A stretch of 64,000 nucleotides of DNA from an uncultured Bacilli bacterium (GCA_934096585.1 CAKOMG010000006.1:89834-153833); one strand, 5' to 3'; counted from the first letter of the stretch, positions 50,904 through 61,183 are shown. Translations and numbers: made by a program. Notes: generated by a model from the sequence alone, not told the origin.

Positions 50904-52340
50904 ATGAAAAAAGTATTAAGTTACGTTATTTTGTTAGTGGCTGTATTTTGTTTAGTAGGATGTAAGCCTACTAATAGCAACACAGGTAAAATTGCTGAAG
51001 ACAATTATACAGTTGAAACTGTGGAAAATTTAAAAGCACAGCCAGAGGATAGTGTTAAAATCACATTTAGAGTACCATTTGGAGCAACTATTTTAGATGT
51101 TATTAATGAATATAAAGATGAATTTGAAACAGAATATCCAAGTGTAAGTATAAAAGTAGAAGTAATTAGTGGTTATGACCAAATGAAGTCAGCCACAGTT
51201 CAAGATATTAATGGTGGTACTGCACCAACTATGTCAGTAGGTTATCCAGACCACTTTGCTGAATATTTAATTTCTAAATCTTTAATCGCATTAGATAAAT
51301 TTATTAATGATCCTAATGTTGGTTATACAGAGGAAGAATTAAAAGATTTCTTACCAGGATATATCCAAGAAAACAGACAATTCGATAAGATTGGAACATA
51401 TGTAGGGTTACCTTTTAATAAATCAACTGAAGCATTATATTATAATGTTGAATTCTTTGAAGAATTTAATTTAAAAGTTCCAGAAACATGGGATGAATAT
51501 AAAGAAACAAGCAAGAAAATTATGGAAATTGTATCAACCCTAGAAGATGATACATATTCATGGTTACCTAATGTTAAGAAAAATTTAGCAAATAAGGAAT
51601 TCATTCCTTGTTTAGTTGACTCAGGTGGTAATATGTTTACTACTATTGCTCATCAATTTGGTGGTGAATATACAAGCTCAATTTACAAATCAACTGGATT
51701 AGTAGATGTACAAAGAGGTTCTTATACATTTAATACAAGTACTAAAACTATTGAAGGATTAACGTTTTTCCAAGATTTAGCTAAAGAAGGTTTAATTAAT
51801 ATGCCTGATGTTTGGGAATTGCAACATGGTTCTTCAGCATTCTGTTCTGGAAAAGTTGTAATGAACATTGGTTCAACAGGAGGTAGTTCATACTATTCAA
51901 CTGCTAAATGTACTGTTGGTGTTGCTCCAATTCCTTATTATAGTGCTGATAAAAAATTTGTAATTCAACAAGGAACAAATGTTTGTATTTTCTCACAAGC
52001 TAGTGATTTAGAAAAATTAGCTGCTTGGTTATTTATTAAACATATGTTAACTACTGAAAATACTGAAAAATTTGCTGAAGCTACAGGTTATATGCCAGTT
52101 AGATCTTCTGCATATGAAATGGATGCTTATAAAGAATTTGTTGAGGGAGTTAAACTTTCAGCAATTGTTCAAAAAGCAACAACTGCTTATGCATCAAATG
52201 GATGGAATTATTTTGTAGATGCTGCATGGGCTGGTTCAAGTAATGTTCGTACAGAATGTGAAACTGCTTTATCAACAATATTAGTAGATAAGGCTGATAT
52301 CAAGAAAGCATTAGATGATGCTGTAAAACGTATTGGATAA
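50904..52340 (+). CDS. ABC transporter substrate-binding lipoprotein (SBP_bac_1 type)
   Basis: 478 residues from ATG 50904, which has AAAGGA upstream and a proper signal peptide; an open frame beginning 78 bases earlier reads out of the permease end and has none. Lipobox CLVGC (Cys20). Family-1 solute-binding fold: ITFRVPFGATILDVINEYKD, ALYYNVEFFEEFNLKVPETWDE. These proteins usually bind oligosaccharides or glycerol phosphodiesters; the following nuclease genes suggest nucleic-acid breakdown products as an alternative. Confidence 0.9.
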   Translation: MKKVLSYVILLVAVFCLVGCKPTNSNTGKIAEDNYTVETVENLKAQPEDSVKITFRVPFGATILDVINEYKDEFETEYPSVSIKVEVISGYDQMKSATVQDINGGTAPTMSVGYPDHFAEYLISKSLIALDKFINDPNVGYTEEELKDFLPGYIQENRQFDKIGTYVGLPFNKSTEALYYNVEFFEEFNLKVPETWDEYKETSKKIMEIVSTLEDDTYSWLPNVKKNLANKEFIPCLVDSGGNMFTTIAHQFGGEYTSSIYKSTGLVDVQRGSYTFNTSTKTIEGLTFFQDLAKEGLINMPDVWELQHGSSAFCSGKVVMNIGSTGGSSYYSTAKCTVGVAPIPYYSADKKFVIQQGTNVCIFSQASDLEKLAAWLFIKHMLTTENTEKFAEATGYMPVRSSAYEMDAYKEFVEGVKLSAIVQKATTAYASNGWNYFVDAAWAGSSNVRTECETALSTILVDKADIKKALDDAVKRIG

Positions 52341-52355
52341 TAGAGGATCCTATAA

Positions 52356-53918
52356 ATGAAGAAAATTAAAAGATTATTCCTTTCAATAATCTTAGTAATG
52401 CTTAGTGTCGTTTTAGTTGCTTGCTCTTCAACATATAAAGTTACATTTAAAGACTGGGATGGAACTGTAATTGAAGTAGTCGAAGTAGCTAAAGGCGAAG
52501 AAGCTAAAGCGCCAAATAATCCGAAACGCGAAAATTATGTATTTGATCGTTGGGATAAAGATATCACTAATGTTACTAGTGATATGGTTGTTAATGCTAT
52601 TTATGTTGAAAGGGAACTTGATACAAGATACGCTGATAGTTTAAAACTAGAAACGTCTACAACTGGAAAAGAATTCATCAGAGATGGTATTGGTGAGGTC
52701 AGATTAAATCGTGTAGTTGATGGTGATACAATCAGTGTATATACAGCAGGCTCTAGTGAAGCTATAACTATTAGGTTTTTAGGAATTAATACTCCTGAAT
52801 CTACTGGCACTATTGAACCGTGGGGAAAAGCCGCTAGTGCATATGCAAAAGAAGTATTATATAATGCATATTCTATTGCGTTAGAATCTGAAGGCGAACG
52901 AAAAGACTCCGGTGGTAAAAGATGGTTGGCGTGGGTATGGTATAAAAAAGATGCATCTTCTGAATATAGATTATTCAATTTAGAGGAATTAGAATTATCA
53001 TATACAAAATATAATCAACAACCTTCTTCTAAATATCATAGTATATTTTTAGAAGCTAGTCACAAGACACAAAAATATGAAATGAAAGTATTTGGAGAAA
53101 AAGATCCAAACTTTAATTATTCAAAAGATGTTATAGAAACAAGTTTATTGAATTTATGGTGTAATCATAGTAATTATCAATCAGGAACATATTTTTATGT
53201 TACTGTAAGATTAGTCAGAACAATCGGAAATAATATGTATTTAGAGGATGCAGAAGAGGTGACTGTTGAAATAGCCACAGATGAAGGCGAAGATCCTATC
53301 TATGAGACAGGAAAGGGCCATTTCTATGCATTTGCAGGATATGCAGTACCATATTATAAACTATACAATATCGGTGATGTTTTCCAAATGAGATGTCAAT
53401 TAGAGTGGGATAGTGATTATGGAACACAATTGACAGGACTTTCAAATCCTAAAAATGCACAAGCATCTTTATTTGCTGAACCTGAAATTACTGTTGTTGA
53501 TGCAAATAATCTAAAATACTCATTACAAACAATTACTGATAAAGAAGGTAATCAAAAACAAACAATGGTTTCTGATTTATACAATTATTTTGGTCAAGTA
53601 ATTACTGTTCAAAACTTAAAATGCATAGACATTAAAGAAAAGAAAGATTCAAGTGGTGACACATACTATACAGCGCATATGGAAAATGCAAGTGGTGTAA
53701 AGTTTGATGTGTACTTTAACAAGAGTTTAATTACTGCATGGAAAGTTGGTACTGTTTTAGAACCTGGCAAAACATATAACATTACAGGGGGAATTGCATA
53801 TTATGAATATGCTAATGGATTATATCAAATTTCTGTTGGCGATGGGCCAAGATATAACAAAGGTGTTTTAAATAAACATGATGTTACAAGAATTAATGAT
53901 ATTGTAGAAGTAAAATAA
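52356..53918 (+). CDS. Thermonuclease (SNase-like) lipoprotein with InlB-like repeat
   Basis: 520 residues. Lipobox LVACS (Cys23). Residues about 28-88 form an InlB/flg_new-type beta repeat (VTFKDWDGTVIEVVEVAKGE, then YVFDRWDKDIT). A staphylococcal-nuclease domain follows (about 110-260): VVDGDTISVY, IRFLGINTPESTG, then GERKDSGGKRWLAWVW, covering the Ca-binding Asp, the catalytic Arg/Glu pair and the second Arg; the second Ca-ligand position reads Asn (GIN instead of GVD). The C-terminal half (about 270-515) contains beta-rich, OB-like regions. Expected to cut nucleic acids at the surface. It lies 16 bases after the binding-protein gene. Confidence 0.88.
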   Translation: MKKIKRLFLSIILVMLSVVLVACSSTYKVTFKDWDGTVIEVVEVAKGEEAKAPNNPKRENYVFDRWDKDITNVTSDMVVNAIYVERELDTRYADSLKLETSTTGKEFIRDGIGEVRLNRVVDGDTISVYTAGSSEAITIRFLGINTPESTGTIEPWGKAASAYAKEVLYNAYSIALESEGERKDSGGKRWLAWVWYKKDASSEYRLFNLEELELSYTKYNQQPSSKYHSIFLEASHKTQKYEMKVFGEKDPNFNYSKDVIETSLLNLWCNHSNYQSGTYFYVTVRLVRTIGNNMYLEDAEEVTVEIATDEGEDPIYETGKGHFYAFAGYAVPYYKLYNIGDVFQMRCQLEWDSDYGTQLTGLSNPKNAQASLFAEPEITVVDANNLKYSLQTITDKEGNQKQTMVSDLYNYFGQVITVQNLKCIDIKEKKDSSGDTYYTAHMENASGVKFDVYFNKSLITAWKVGTVLEPGKTYNITGGIAYYEYANGLYQISVGDGPRYNKGVLNKHDVTRINDIVEVK

Positions 53919-53930
53919 AAGGAGAAAATA

Positions 53931-56351
53931 ATGAACAATTTCAAAAAAGTGTTAAGCTTATTATTAGTTGCATTCTTTGCTTTAATATTGGTGGGCTGTG
54001 GCGGAAACGATGCAGAAAAAGCAGCACAACAAGAAATTGAAGAAAACTTAGAACAATTATACGTTACAGGGTTAGAAGATGCCCTTAATGATTTAGCATT
54101 ACCTAAATATTTTAAAGGTGATAAGAAAAAAACAATTACTTGGGAATCAGATTCAGATTCTTTAGTAATTACAGAATATGATGATGGCGATGATAATAAA
54201 AATATGTTCTTTAAAGGAAAAATTGTTTTAAAGAAAGAAGGACATAATTTTAAATTAACTGCAACTTTAAAATATGAATATGAAGAAGGCAAGTTTGTTT
54301 CAGGAACAAAAGAATTTAAAGGAAATGTTGTTGCTGATGAATGGGCTGATAATAATTATGAAACTATTGCAGCTGCAAAGAGTACAGAAGGAAAAACTTC
54401 AAATGAATCAAAAATAAAATTCCAAGGTACTGTAACTTTCACAACTGATGCTGGTTATATTGTTAGTGATAAAACTGGAAGCATATATGTTTATGGTTCA
54501 AGTCATGGACGAAAAGTAGGAGAAAAAGTAACAGTGCGTGGTGTATGGGCAAGTTATAATAATATGCCTCAAGTAGCAACAGGATCTAATGCTCAAGTTA
54601 TCGGACAAGATACTACTACTACTTATGAATCATTAGCTGAAGAAAAAACAATAGCTGAAATAGCTGCTATTAAAACTCAAAAAGTAGATGCTGCTAATAC
54701 AACTCGAATTTTTAAAACTATTGTTAGTGCCCAAACTATTGCAAATTCTACTTATAATACTTATAAATTTGTAGATCCTACAGATAGTAGCAAATATGTT
54801 GAAGTATCAAAATATAATAGTACAACAACATTAACTGAAATTGGTGGATTAGTTGAATCAAAAAAAGTATATACTTTATATGTAATTTTATACTGCTCAA
54901 GAACTGCAGAAACTGATGGCATTTGGGATGTCTTATATGTTCCAGGAAGTGCGGTTGAAACAACTATTGAATTAACTGATGAGCAAAAAGCCAACAATGC
55001 TTTAGCAGCAGTTGTTGCAGGAATTAATTCTGAATATTTTGATAATGCAGAAGTTACATTAGTTGCATCTGATGCAGCAGGTGTTGCATTTAGTTATAGT
55101 GTTACAGAAGGAAGCACAGCTTTAGAAATTAAAGATGGTAAATTAGAAGTTAAATGTCAAAGTGAAGAAGTAATTGGAAAAATCAAAATTATAGCTACTT
55201 TGAATAATATAACAGTTGAAAAAGAAGTTACTATTAAAGTGGGTGTTGCTTTAAAACATTGGCTATCTGTTACTGAAGCATTAGAAATTTGTAATAATTT
55301 AGAAGATGGAAAAACATCAACTGAAAGATATTTTGTATATGCACAAGTAAAATCAATAGATAATGAAACATATTGTAATTTAACAGTTACAGATGGAACA
55401 AGCAATATGATAGTATATGGATTATATACAGAAGACGGTGCAAAAAAATATGGAAAGAAAGATGATGCCGCATTTACAGGCACAATTCCTGTAAAAGTAG
55501 GAGATGTTATTTTCTTGAATACAAAGATTCAAAAATATATTAAAAATGGCGCAGTTACACCAGAACTTGTATATAGTTGGCTACAACCTACACAACACGA
55601 TGGATTACAAGTTATGACTCCAATGAATGTTTCTGATGCATATGCATTAGCTGAAACATTAGATGGTCCTTCTAAGGAAACTACTACCCAAGAATACTAT
55701 GTATATGCACAAGTAAAATCAATAGATAATGAAACATATTGCAATTTAACAGTTACAGATGGGTCAAAAGATATAATAGTATATGGATTATATACAGAAG
55801 ATGGTGCAAAGAAATATGGAACAAAAGAGGATGCTTCATTTACAGGCACAATTCCTGTAAAAGTTGGAGGAACTGTTCTTGTTAAAACAAAAATTCAAAA
55901 TTATAATGGAAAATATGAATTAGTTAATGCTAAGTTGCTTAAAGTAGAAGAACCAAAAGTTCAAAAAAATCCACAACTTACTAATCCAGAAGCAAATAAA
56001 GAATATACTGTTGCTGAAATTTTAAAAGTTATGGAAGAATACGATTCAGGAACTACTTCAACAGATTTATTTATTGTAAAAGGAAAAGCAATTTCTTCTA
56101 CTTACGATTCTGAACATAATTCATACACAATTATTCTTGAAGGGCTTGATGGAACAACATTTAAATTATATTCTGCACAATTAGACAGTTCTATTACTGA
56201 AGATTTTAAAGCTCAAGATGCTTTTAAAGATATGACTGTTGTATGTAAAGGATATTTAAAATTATTTGGAACAGAATATGAAATGCCTTATTTAGGTACA
56301 TCACCTAATGGAAGTGCATATTCACCAGTTATTAGTTCTGTTACAAAATAA
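53931..56351 (+). CDS. Large OB-fold repeat lipoprotein
   Basis: 806 residues. Lipobox LVGCG (Cys24). An Ig-like domain near the N-terminus is followed by at least four OB-fold-like domains of the YhcR type. Two of these, about 460-555 and 590-680, are near-identical: both contain YAQVKSIDNETYCNLTVTDG, then YGLYTEDGAKKYG and FTGTIPVKVG. Such OB domains accompany extracellular nucleases and may bind DNA or RNA. No catalytic motif seen. Thirteen bases after the nuclease gene; a terminator follows. Confidence 0.8.
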   Translation: MNNFKKVLSLLLVAFFALILVGCGGNDAEKAAQQEIEENLEQLYVTGLEDALNDLALPKYFKGDKKKTITWESDSDSLVITEYDDGDDNKNMFFKGKIVLKKEGHNFKLTATLKYEYEEGKFVSGTKEFKGNVVADEWADNNYETIAAAKSTEGKTSNESKIKFQGTVTFTTDAGYIVSDKTGSIYVYGSSHGRKVGEKVTVRGVWASYNNMPQVATGSNAQVIGQDTTTTYESLAEEKTIAEIAAIKTQKVDAANTTRIFKTIVSAQTIANSTYNTYKFVDPTDSSKYVEVSKYNSTTTLTEIGGLVESKKVYTLYVILYCSRTAETDGIWDVLYVPGSAVETTIELTDEQKANNALAAVVAGINSEYFDNAEVTLVASDAAGVAFSYSVTEGSTALEIKDGKLEVKCQSEEVIGKIKIIATLNNITVEKEVTIKVGVALKHWLSVTEALEICNNLEDGKTSTERYFVYAQVKSIDNETYCNLTVTDGTSNMIVYGLYTEDGAKKYGKKDDAAFTGTIPVKVGDVIFLNTKIQKYIKNGAVTPELVYSWLQPTQHDGLQVMTPMNVSDAYALAETLDGPSKETTTQEYYVYAQVKSIDNETYCNLTVTDGSKDIIVYGLYTEDGAKKYGTKEDASFTGTIPVKVGGTVLVKTKIQNYNGKYELVNAKLLKVEEPKVQKNPQLTNPEANKEYTVAEILKVMEEYDSGTTSTDLFIVKGKAISSTYDSEHNSYTIILEGLDGTTFKLYSAQLDSSITEDFKAQDAFKDMTVVCKGYLKLFGTEYEMPYLGTSPNGSAYSPVISSVTK

Positions 56352-56375
56352 AAAGGGGTTATCCCCTTTTTTTTA
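56351..56375 (+). terminator. Terminator of the ABC-nuclease operon
   Basis: AAAAGGGGTTATCCCCTTTTTTTT, a compact GC stem of four pairs with flanking A/T pairs and a T run. Confidence 0.88.
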
Positions 56376-56430
56376 TATTTAGTAGATTTTTTGTTAAATA
56401 TATGTTATACTATATAAAACGGAGGATTTT

Positions 56431-58797
56431 ATGAAAAGAATAATTTGTTGTTTGTTATTAATTTTAACCGCATTGCTTTGTGTGGGTTGTGATCATTCAA
56501 TTAGTAAAGAAACATTAGAAGAATATGCTAATAAAATTGTAATTCAATCTGAGGCAAACGAAGATTTTCATTTAGTTAGAACAGTTGGAAAAAATAATGA
56601 TATATATGTATCATGGACTAGTTCACATCCAAGTGTTATAAAAATTGGTAATTTAGCTACAGTAGATGGAGTAAGTTATTTTACTGCAAAAGTTGTTTTA
56701 CCAGTTGAGGATACAAAAGTCACATTGACTGCCTTATTAGAAACTGCAGATGGTACTGTAAACTTTGAAAAAACATTTGAAGTGACTGTAAAAGCAAGAC
56801 CTTCTGAAGGAAAATGGAAGAGTGTATCTTTTGCTATTGACGAAGCAAACAAACTAGATGGCTCAAAAAATGAAAAATCTAAAGATAAATATTTAATTAA
56901 AGGAAAAGTTAAAGATATAGTTAAAGAAGAATATTGTAATTTTAATTTAACTGATGGAAATCAAACAATTTTAGTATTTGGGCTATACACAGCTGATGGA
57001 AAAGACCCTTATGGCACAAAAGAAGGATATAAAGGAATTCCATTTAAAGTAGGAGATACTATTTATCTATATACTAACTTACAAAATTATGGTGGTACAT
57101 TAGAACTTAAGAGTGCATGGCTTGTAGACGAAAATTTTGATCCTTCTACTATAAAACCAGTAGATTATGAAACAAAAACAATTGCGGAAGCACTTGCTAT
57201 TGCTAAAGGATTAAAAGGTGATTCACAAGAAATTACCACAGAATCATATTATATAAGTGGTACTGTTAAGAACATAGTTAAAGAAGAATACTGTAACTTC
57301 AATTTAACAGATGGAACAAATACAATTCTTGTATATGGTATTACAAATGAATCAGGAGCAAAATACGGTACACAAAGCGGCTTTTTAGGTATACCAATCA
57401 AAGTAGGAGATATTGTAAAATTGAGAACACAAATTCAAAATTACAATGGTACTTATGAACTTAAAAATGCAGTTTTAATAAATGTAACTGAAGGAACTGA
57501 AACTCCGGTTGAGGTAAAGCAGGTAACTGTTAAAGAAGCAATAGCTGCTGCAGAAGGAACGGACCTTAAAGTTGTTGGCGTTGTTACAACAGTTTTAGGA
57601 AAAGGATTTATTATTACAGATGCAACAGGCTCTATGAATGTTTTTGGAACAGCAACAGTTGAGTTAAATCAAAAAGTTGAAGTTGTTGGTGTAAAGGCAA
57701 AATATTACAACTTGCCTCAAATTTCTCTAACTTCATATGAAGTAAAAGGAACGGAAACAATTGATTTAACATATAAAACATATAAATATGAGGAATTACC
57801 AACAAACTTCACAGATCCTGATTTCTATGCTACATATGTATTATTGGAAGGTGAAGTTGTCGAAAATACTGGTGATTTAAATACACCTTATACTATTATG
57901 CCTTCAGGTAGTTCTGTTGGATTCTTAATTTCTAAATATACTAATGAATCAGCATTGGCTGAGTTAAAAGAAAACGTTGGAAAATATGTTATAATTAAAG
58001 CAGTAGTCTATGATTCAAAAGATAATGTATGGAGATTTGCATATCAAAATAATTCATTGCAAGAAACTTCTGCTCCAGAAATTACAAATGAACAAAAGTT
58101 TACATATGTTAAAACTCAATTAGAGCAAGAATTTAACGGAATGACTGTTAGAAAAGATATGACTTTACCTACAACTGGTAAGTATGATACTGTAATTGAA
58201 TGGGCATCAAATAATGAAGCAATTTCTAACACAGGAGTATTTACAGCTCCAAAAGCTGATACAGAAGTAACTTTAACAGCTGTAGTTAAAGTTGGGGAAA
58301 CAGTGATAGGTACAGTAGAAATTAAAGTCACAGCAAAAGCTCAATCAGGCGAAGTAGGTGCATCATATAAATACGAATTCAAATCTAAAGATGATCAAAA
58401 ATTTACAAACGAAAAAACTGATCAAACAGCTTTATTAGGAAATTTAAATTGGAGATTAGTGAATGATAGTGCTAAAGGTTACATTGGGTTTGATAGTGTA
58501 AATGGTAAAGGACTTCAAATCGGATCAAAAGCAAATCCAGCTGCCAATATTAATATGTCAACAGAAGAATATGAAGGAAAAGTTCAACATATTAGCGTTG
58601 TAGCATGTGGGGCATCAAAAATTTCAGAGTCAACTACAATTACAATCAAAATTGGAGGAGTAGTTGTTGGTACAGGAGCTATCACATCAACAGCAGGAAC
58701 GACTTATTCATATGATTGTGATGCAAGCGGTACAATTGAAATTATAATTACAGGCGCTGATAAAGCAGCTTATATAACATCTATAGCTATAAATTAG
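56431..58797 (+). CDS. Second large OB-fold/Ig-like repeat lipoprotein
   Basis: 788 residues. Lipobox LCVGC (Cys20). Order: an Ig-like domain (about 25-125), two similar OB-fold domains (YLIKGKVKDIVKEEYCNFNL and YYISGTVKNIVKEEYCNFNL), further OB-like domains (VKVVGVVTTVLGKGFIITDA), a second Ig-like domain (GKYDTVIEWASNNEAISNTG) and a C-terminal beta-sandwich (about 645-788, EFKSKDDQKFTNEK to YITSIAIN). Paralogous in layout to the preceding gene but with its own ribosome binding site and terminator. Probably binds nucleic acid or polysaccharide at the surface; no catalytic residues recognised. Confidence 0.8.
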   Translation: MKRIICCLLLILTALLCVGCDHSISKETLEEYANKIVIQSEANEDFHLVRTVGKNNDIYVSWTSSHPSVIKIGNLATVDGVSYFTAKVVLPVEDTKVTLTALLETADGTVNFEKTFEVTVKARPSEGKWKSVSFAIDEANKLDGSKNEKSKDKYLIKGKVKDIVKEEYCNFNLTDGNQTILVFGLYTADGKDPYGTKEGYKGIPFKVGDTIYLYTNLQNYGGTLELKSAWLVDENFDPSTIKPVDYETKTIAEALAIAKGLKGDSQEITTESYYISGTVKNIVKEEYCNFNLTDGTNTILVYGITNESGAKYGTQSGFLGIPIKVGDIVKLRTQIQNYNGTYELKNAVLINVTEGTETPVEVKQVTVKEAIAAAEGTDLKVVGVVTTVLGKGFIITDATGSMNVFGTATVELNQKVEVVGVKAKYYNLPQISLTSYEVKGTETIDLTYKTYKYEELPTNFTDPDFYATYVLLEGEVVENTGDLNTPYTIMPSGSSVGFLISKYTNESALAELKENVGKYVIIKAVVYDSKDNVWRFAYQNNSLQETSAPEITNEQKFTYVKTQLEQEFNGMTVRKDMTLPTTGKYDTVIEWASNNEAISNTGVFTAPKADTEVTLTAVVKVGETVIGTVEIKVTAKAQSGEVGASYKYEFKSKDDQKFTNEKTDQTALLGNLNWRLVNDSAKGYIGFDSVNGKGLQIGSKANPAANINMSTEEYEGKVQHISVVACGASKISESTTITIKIGGVVVGTGAITSTAGTTYSYDCDASGTIEIIITGADKAAYITSIAIN

Positions 58798-58801
58798 CGA
58801 T

Positions 58802-58838
58802 AAAAACTTCATTCGGTTAAACGAGTGAAGTTTTTTAA
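58802..58838 (+). terminator. Rho-independent terminator
   Basis: AAAACTTCATTCG, loop, CGAGTGAAGTTTTTT, six bases after the stop. Confidence 0.85.
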
Positions 58839-58894
58839 AGTAGTTTTACTTCTTTTTGGTAAATATATATATGTATAAATATAAGAGGTAAAAT

Positions 58895-59788
58895 ATGAAA
58901 TGTGTAAAAGAATTTAATTTGAATAAGGAACTTGATAAATATAAATATCAATGTAAAAGCATGACAGATAGACAATTAAAGTTAAAAATGTATGGTTTAA
59001 TTGGTGAAGAAAGAGTTAATTATGAATTAATTCATATTGAGAAAAATTTAATAATGCTATATAATGTGCGATTAAAAATAAACAATGATGCCTTTCAAGC
59101 AGATTTTATACTTATTGGAAATAATAAAGTCATTTTATTAGAAGTGAAAAATTTAATGGATAATATTCATATAACAAAAAATGGCAGTGTGGAAAGAATT
59201 ATTCATAGAAAAGATAGAGATGAAATTTGTGGAATGTATAATCCTATCATGCAAATGAATAAACAAATCAAAAAATTAGAAACTTACTTTTTAAATAATA
59301 ATATAAGTGTTGAAATCAAAGGCTACGTTGTAATGGCAAATGAAAAAAGTATCATTATTAATGATTCTGAAATAAATAATGTTATTATGTATTATGATTT
59401 AAAAAGAATAATAAATGAGGAATTTAATAATGAAGAACCATCAAATAAATCTTATGAGATAAGTGAATTATTGTGCAAAGATAATGATGAATATGATTTT
59501 TCAAAATATAACTTTATTCAAAATAATATGCTTTATCATACATATACGCCAAAAAAATTAAACCATAATGATTATATATTATATTGCAAAGTTTTGGAAA
59601 TCAGAAATGAAATACATAAAAACAATAATATTCCTACGCATTATATATTTAATAATAGAGACGCAGAACGCTTAGTTCTTGCGAAACCTTGTTCAAAAGA
59701 AGAATTCATTAAAGTGCCGGGGTTCAAAGAAAAAAGATATCAATTATTTGGGAAAGAAATTATTAATATCTTTAAAAACAATCAATAA
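58895..59788 (+). CDS. NERD-HRDC protein
   Basis: 297 residues. A NERD (nuclease-related) domain at about 35-155 shows QADFILIGNNKVILLEVKN, with the D and E-x-K residues of the restriction-endonuclease-like fold. The C-terminal 75 residues form an HRDC-type helical domain (HNDYILYCKVLEIRNEIHK, FIKVPGFKEKRYQLFGKEI). It probably acts on DNA inside the cell; no function is established for this pairing. AAGAGG ribosome binding site; rnmV begins 30 bp downstream. Confidence 0.85.
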   Translation: MKCVKEFNLNKELDKYKYQCKSMTDRQLKLKMYGLIGEERVNYELIHIEKNLIMLYNVRLKINNDAFQADFILIGNNKVILLEVKNLMDNIHITKNGSVERIIHRKDRDEICGMYNPIMQMNKQIKKLETYFLNNNISVEIKGYVVMANEKSIIINDSEINNVIMYYDLKRIINEEFNNEEPSNKSYEISELLCKDNDEYDFSKYNFIQNNMLYHTYTPKKLNHNDYILYCKVLEIRNEIHKNNNIPTHYIFNNRDAERLVLAKPCSKEEFIKVPGFKEKRYQLFGKEIINIFKNNQ

Positions 59789-59799
59789 TATGTTATAAT
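59771..59799 (+). promoter_or_regulatory. Possible promoter of rnmV
   Basis: TTTAAA, 17-base spacer, TATAAT, overlapping the end of the NERD gene. Confidence 0.4.
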
Positions 59800-59817
59800 A
59801 AGACAAAAGGAGTTATT

Positions 59818-60330
59818 ATGGTAATAGTTGTCGAAGGTAAAAATGATGTAAATAAACTTAAAAATATATATCCGGAATGTGAATTCATAATAACTAATGG
59901 AAGTGCAGTATCAAAAGAAACACTTGAATTAATAAGAATATGCTCTATTAATAATGAAGTTATAATATGTGTTGATCCTGATGGTCCAGGCGAAAAAATC
60001 AGAAGAATAATTTGTTCATATGTGCCAAACGTTAATCATGTATTTGCCAAAAAAGCTGATGCAATAAGCAAAAATAGAAAAAAAATAGGAATAGAACATA
60101 TGCATAGAGATTCTATAAAAGAAATGTTTTCCAATGTTAAAATGGTCAAACAATCAAAAAGCAATATTACTTATGCTGATTTATATAAAATAGGCTTAAT
60201 GGATTCTAAAGAAAAAAGAAATAAAATATGTGAAAAATTACATATAAGTTATTGTAATGGCAAACAGTTTTTAAAACGAATAAATATGTTTGGAATATCA
60301 TTAGAGGAACTAAAAAAATATGATATGTGA
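59818..60330 (+). CDS. rnmV: Ribonuclease M5
   Basis: 170 residues. TOPRIM domain with VVEGKNDVNKLKN at the N-terminus and VDPDGPGEKIRRII, then the C-terminal M5 domain. It makes the final cuts in 5S rRNA maturation in low-GC Gram-positives. Overlaps rsmA by 11 bases, the standard order in Bacilli. Confidence 0.95.
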   Translation: MVIVVEGKNDVNKLKNIYPECEFIITNGSAVSKETLELIRICSINNEVIICVDPDGPGEKIRRIICSYVPNVNHVFAKKADAISKNRKKIGIEHMHRDSIKEMFSNVKMVKQSKSNITYADLYKIGLMDSKEKRNKICEKLHISYCNGKQFLKRINMFGISLEELKKYDM

Positions 60331-61150
60331 TAATGTAGTACAGATATTAAATAGTTATCAAATCTATGCAAAAAAAATATATGGGCAGAACTTTTTAAGA
60401 GATAAAAATACACTAGAAAAAATCATTAGAGTCTCTAATGTTACAAAAGAAGATATTATTATTGAAATAGGGCCAGGCATAGGTTGCTTAACAGAGTTTT
60501 TAGCTTTAAATGCTAAAAAAGTTATAGCTTATGAAATTGATAGTGATATGATTAATATTCTCAATGATACACTTAAAGCATACAGTAATGTTGAGATTAG
60601 ACATATTGATTTTTTGAAAGCAGATTTAAGCGAATACACTGATATAGATAATGTTAAAGTAGTGGCAAACTTGCCATATTATATTACTACAGCTATTATT
60701 ACTAAATTGCTAGGAGAAACTAATATTAGTCAGTTTACTTTTATGGTTCAAAAGGAAGTAGGGCAAAGAATGACTGGAAAACCAAAAACAAAAGACTATA
60801 ATGCGTTAAGTGTATTGATGAAATATAAAACTGATTCTTCAATTGTAGGTGAGGTGAGCCGCAATTCCTTTTGTCCTGCACCTAAGGTTGAAAGTGTTTT
60901 GTTACTGGTTAAAAGAAAAAAAAGCGATTATGAGCCAAAAAACGAGGCAAATTTTATAAAATTTGCACAAACAATATTTTCACAGCGAAGAAAAACTATA
61001 GTTAATAATATTAATAAAGTGTATGGTATAGAAAAGGAACAAATAGAACACGAATTATCGAACCAAGGGTTGAAAAAAGAATTAAGAGCAGAAGAATTAA
61101 ATGACTATCAAATTTATTGCATATATAGATCACTTTTTGAATCACATTGA
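60320..61150 (+). CDS. rsmA: 16S rRNA dimethyladenosine transferase
   Basis: 276 residues. YGQNFLRDKNTLEKI, SAM-binding IEIGPGIGCLTEFL, NLPYYITTAII (the NLPY catalytic motif) and FCPAPKVESVLL are all present. It dimethylates two adenines near the 3' end of 16S rRNA (KsgA); loss gives kasugamycin resistance. Its ribosome binding site (GAGG) lies inside rnmV. Confidence 0.96.
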   Translation: MICDNVVQILNSYQIYAKKIYGQNFLRDKNTLEKIIRVSNVTKEDIIIEIGPGIGCLTEFLALNAKKVIAYEIDSDMINILNDTLKAYSNVEIRHIDFLKADLSEYTDIDNVKVVANLPYYITTAIITKLLGETNISQFTFMVQKEVGQRMTGKPKTKDYNALSVLMKYKTDSSIVGEVSRNSFCPAPKVESVLLLVKRKKSDYEPKNEANFIKFAQTIFSQRRKTIVNNINKVYGIEKEQIEHELSNQGLKKELRAEELNDYQIYCIYRSLFESH

Positions 61151-61183
61151 TTATATCACTGAATATAATATAATGGTGATGGA

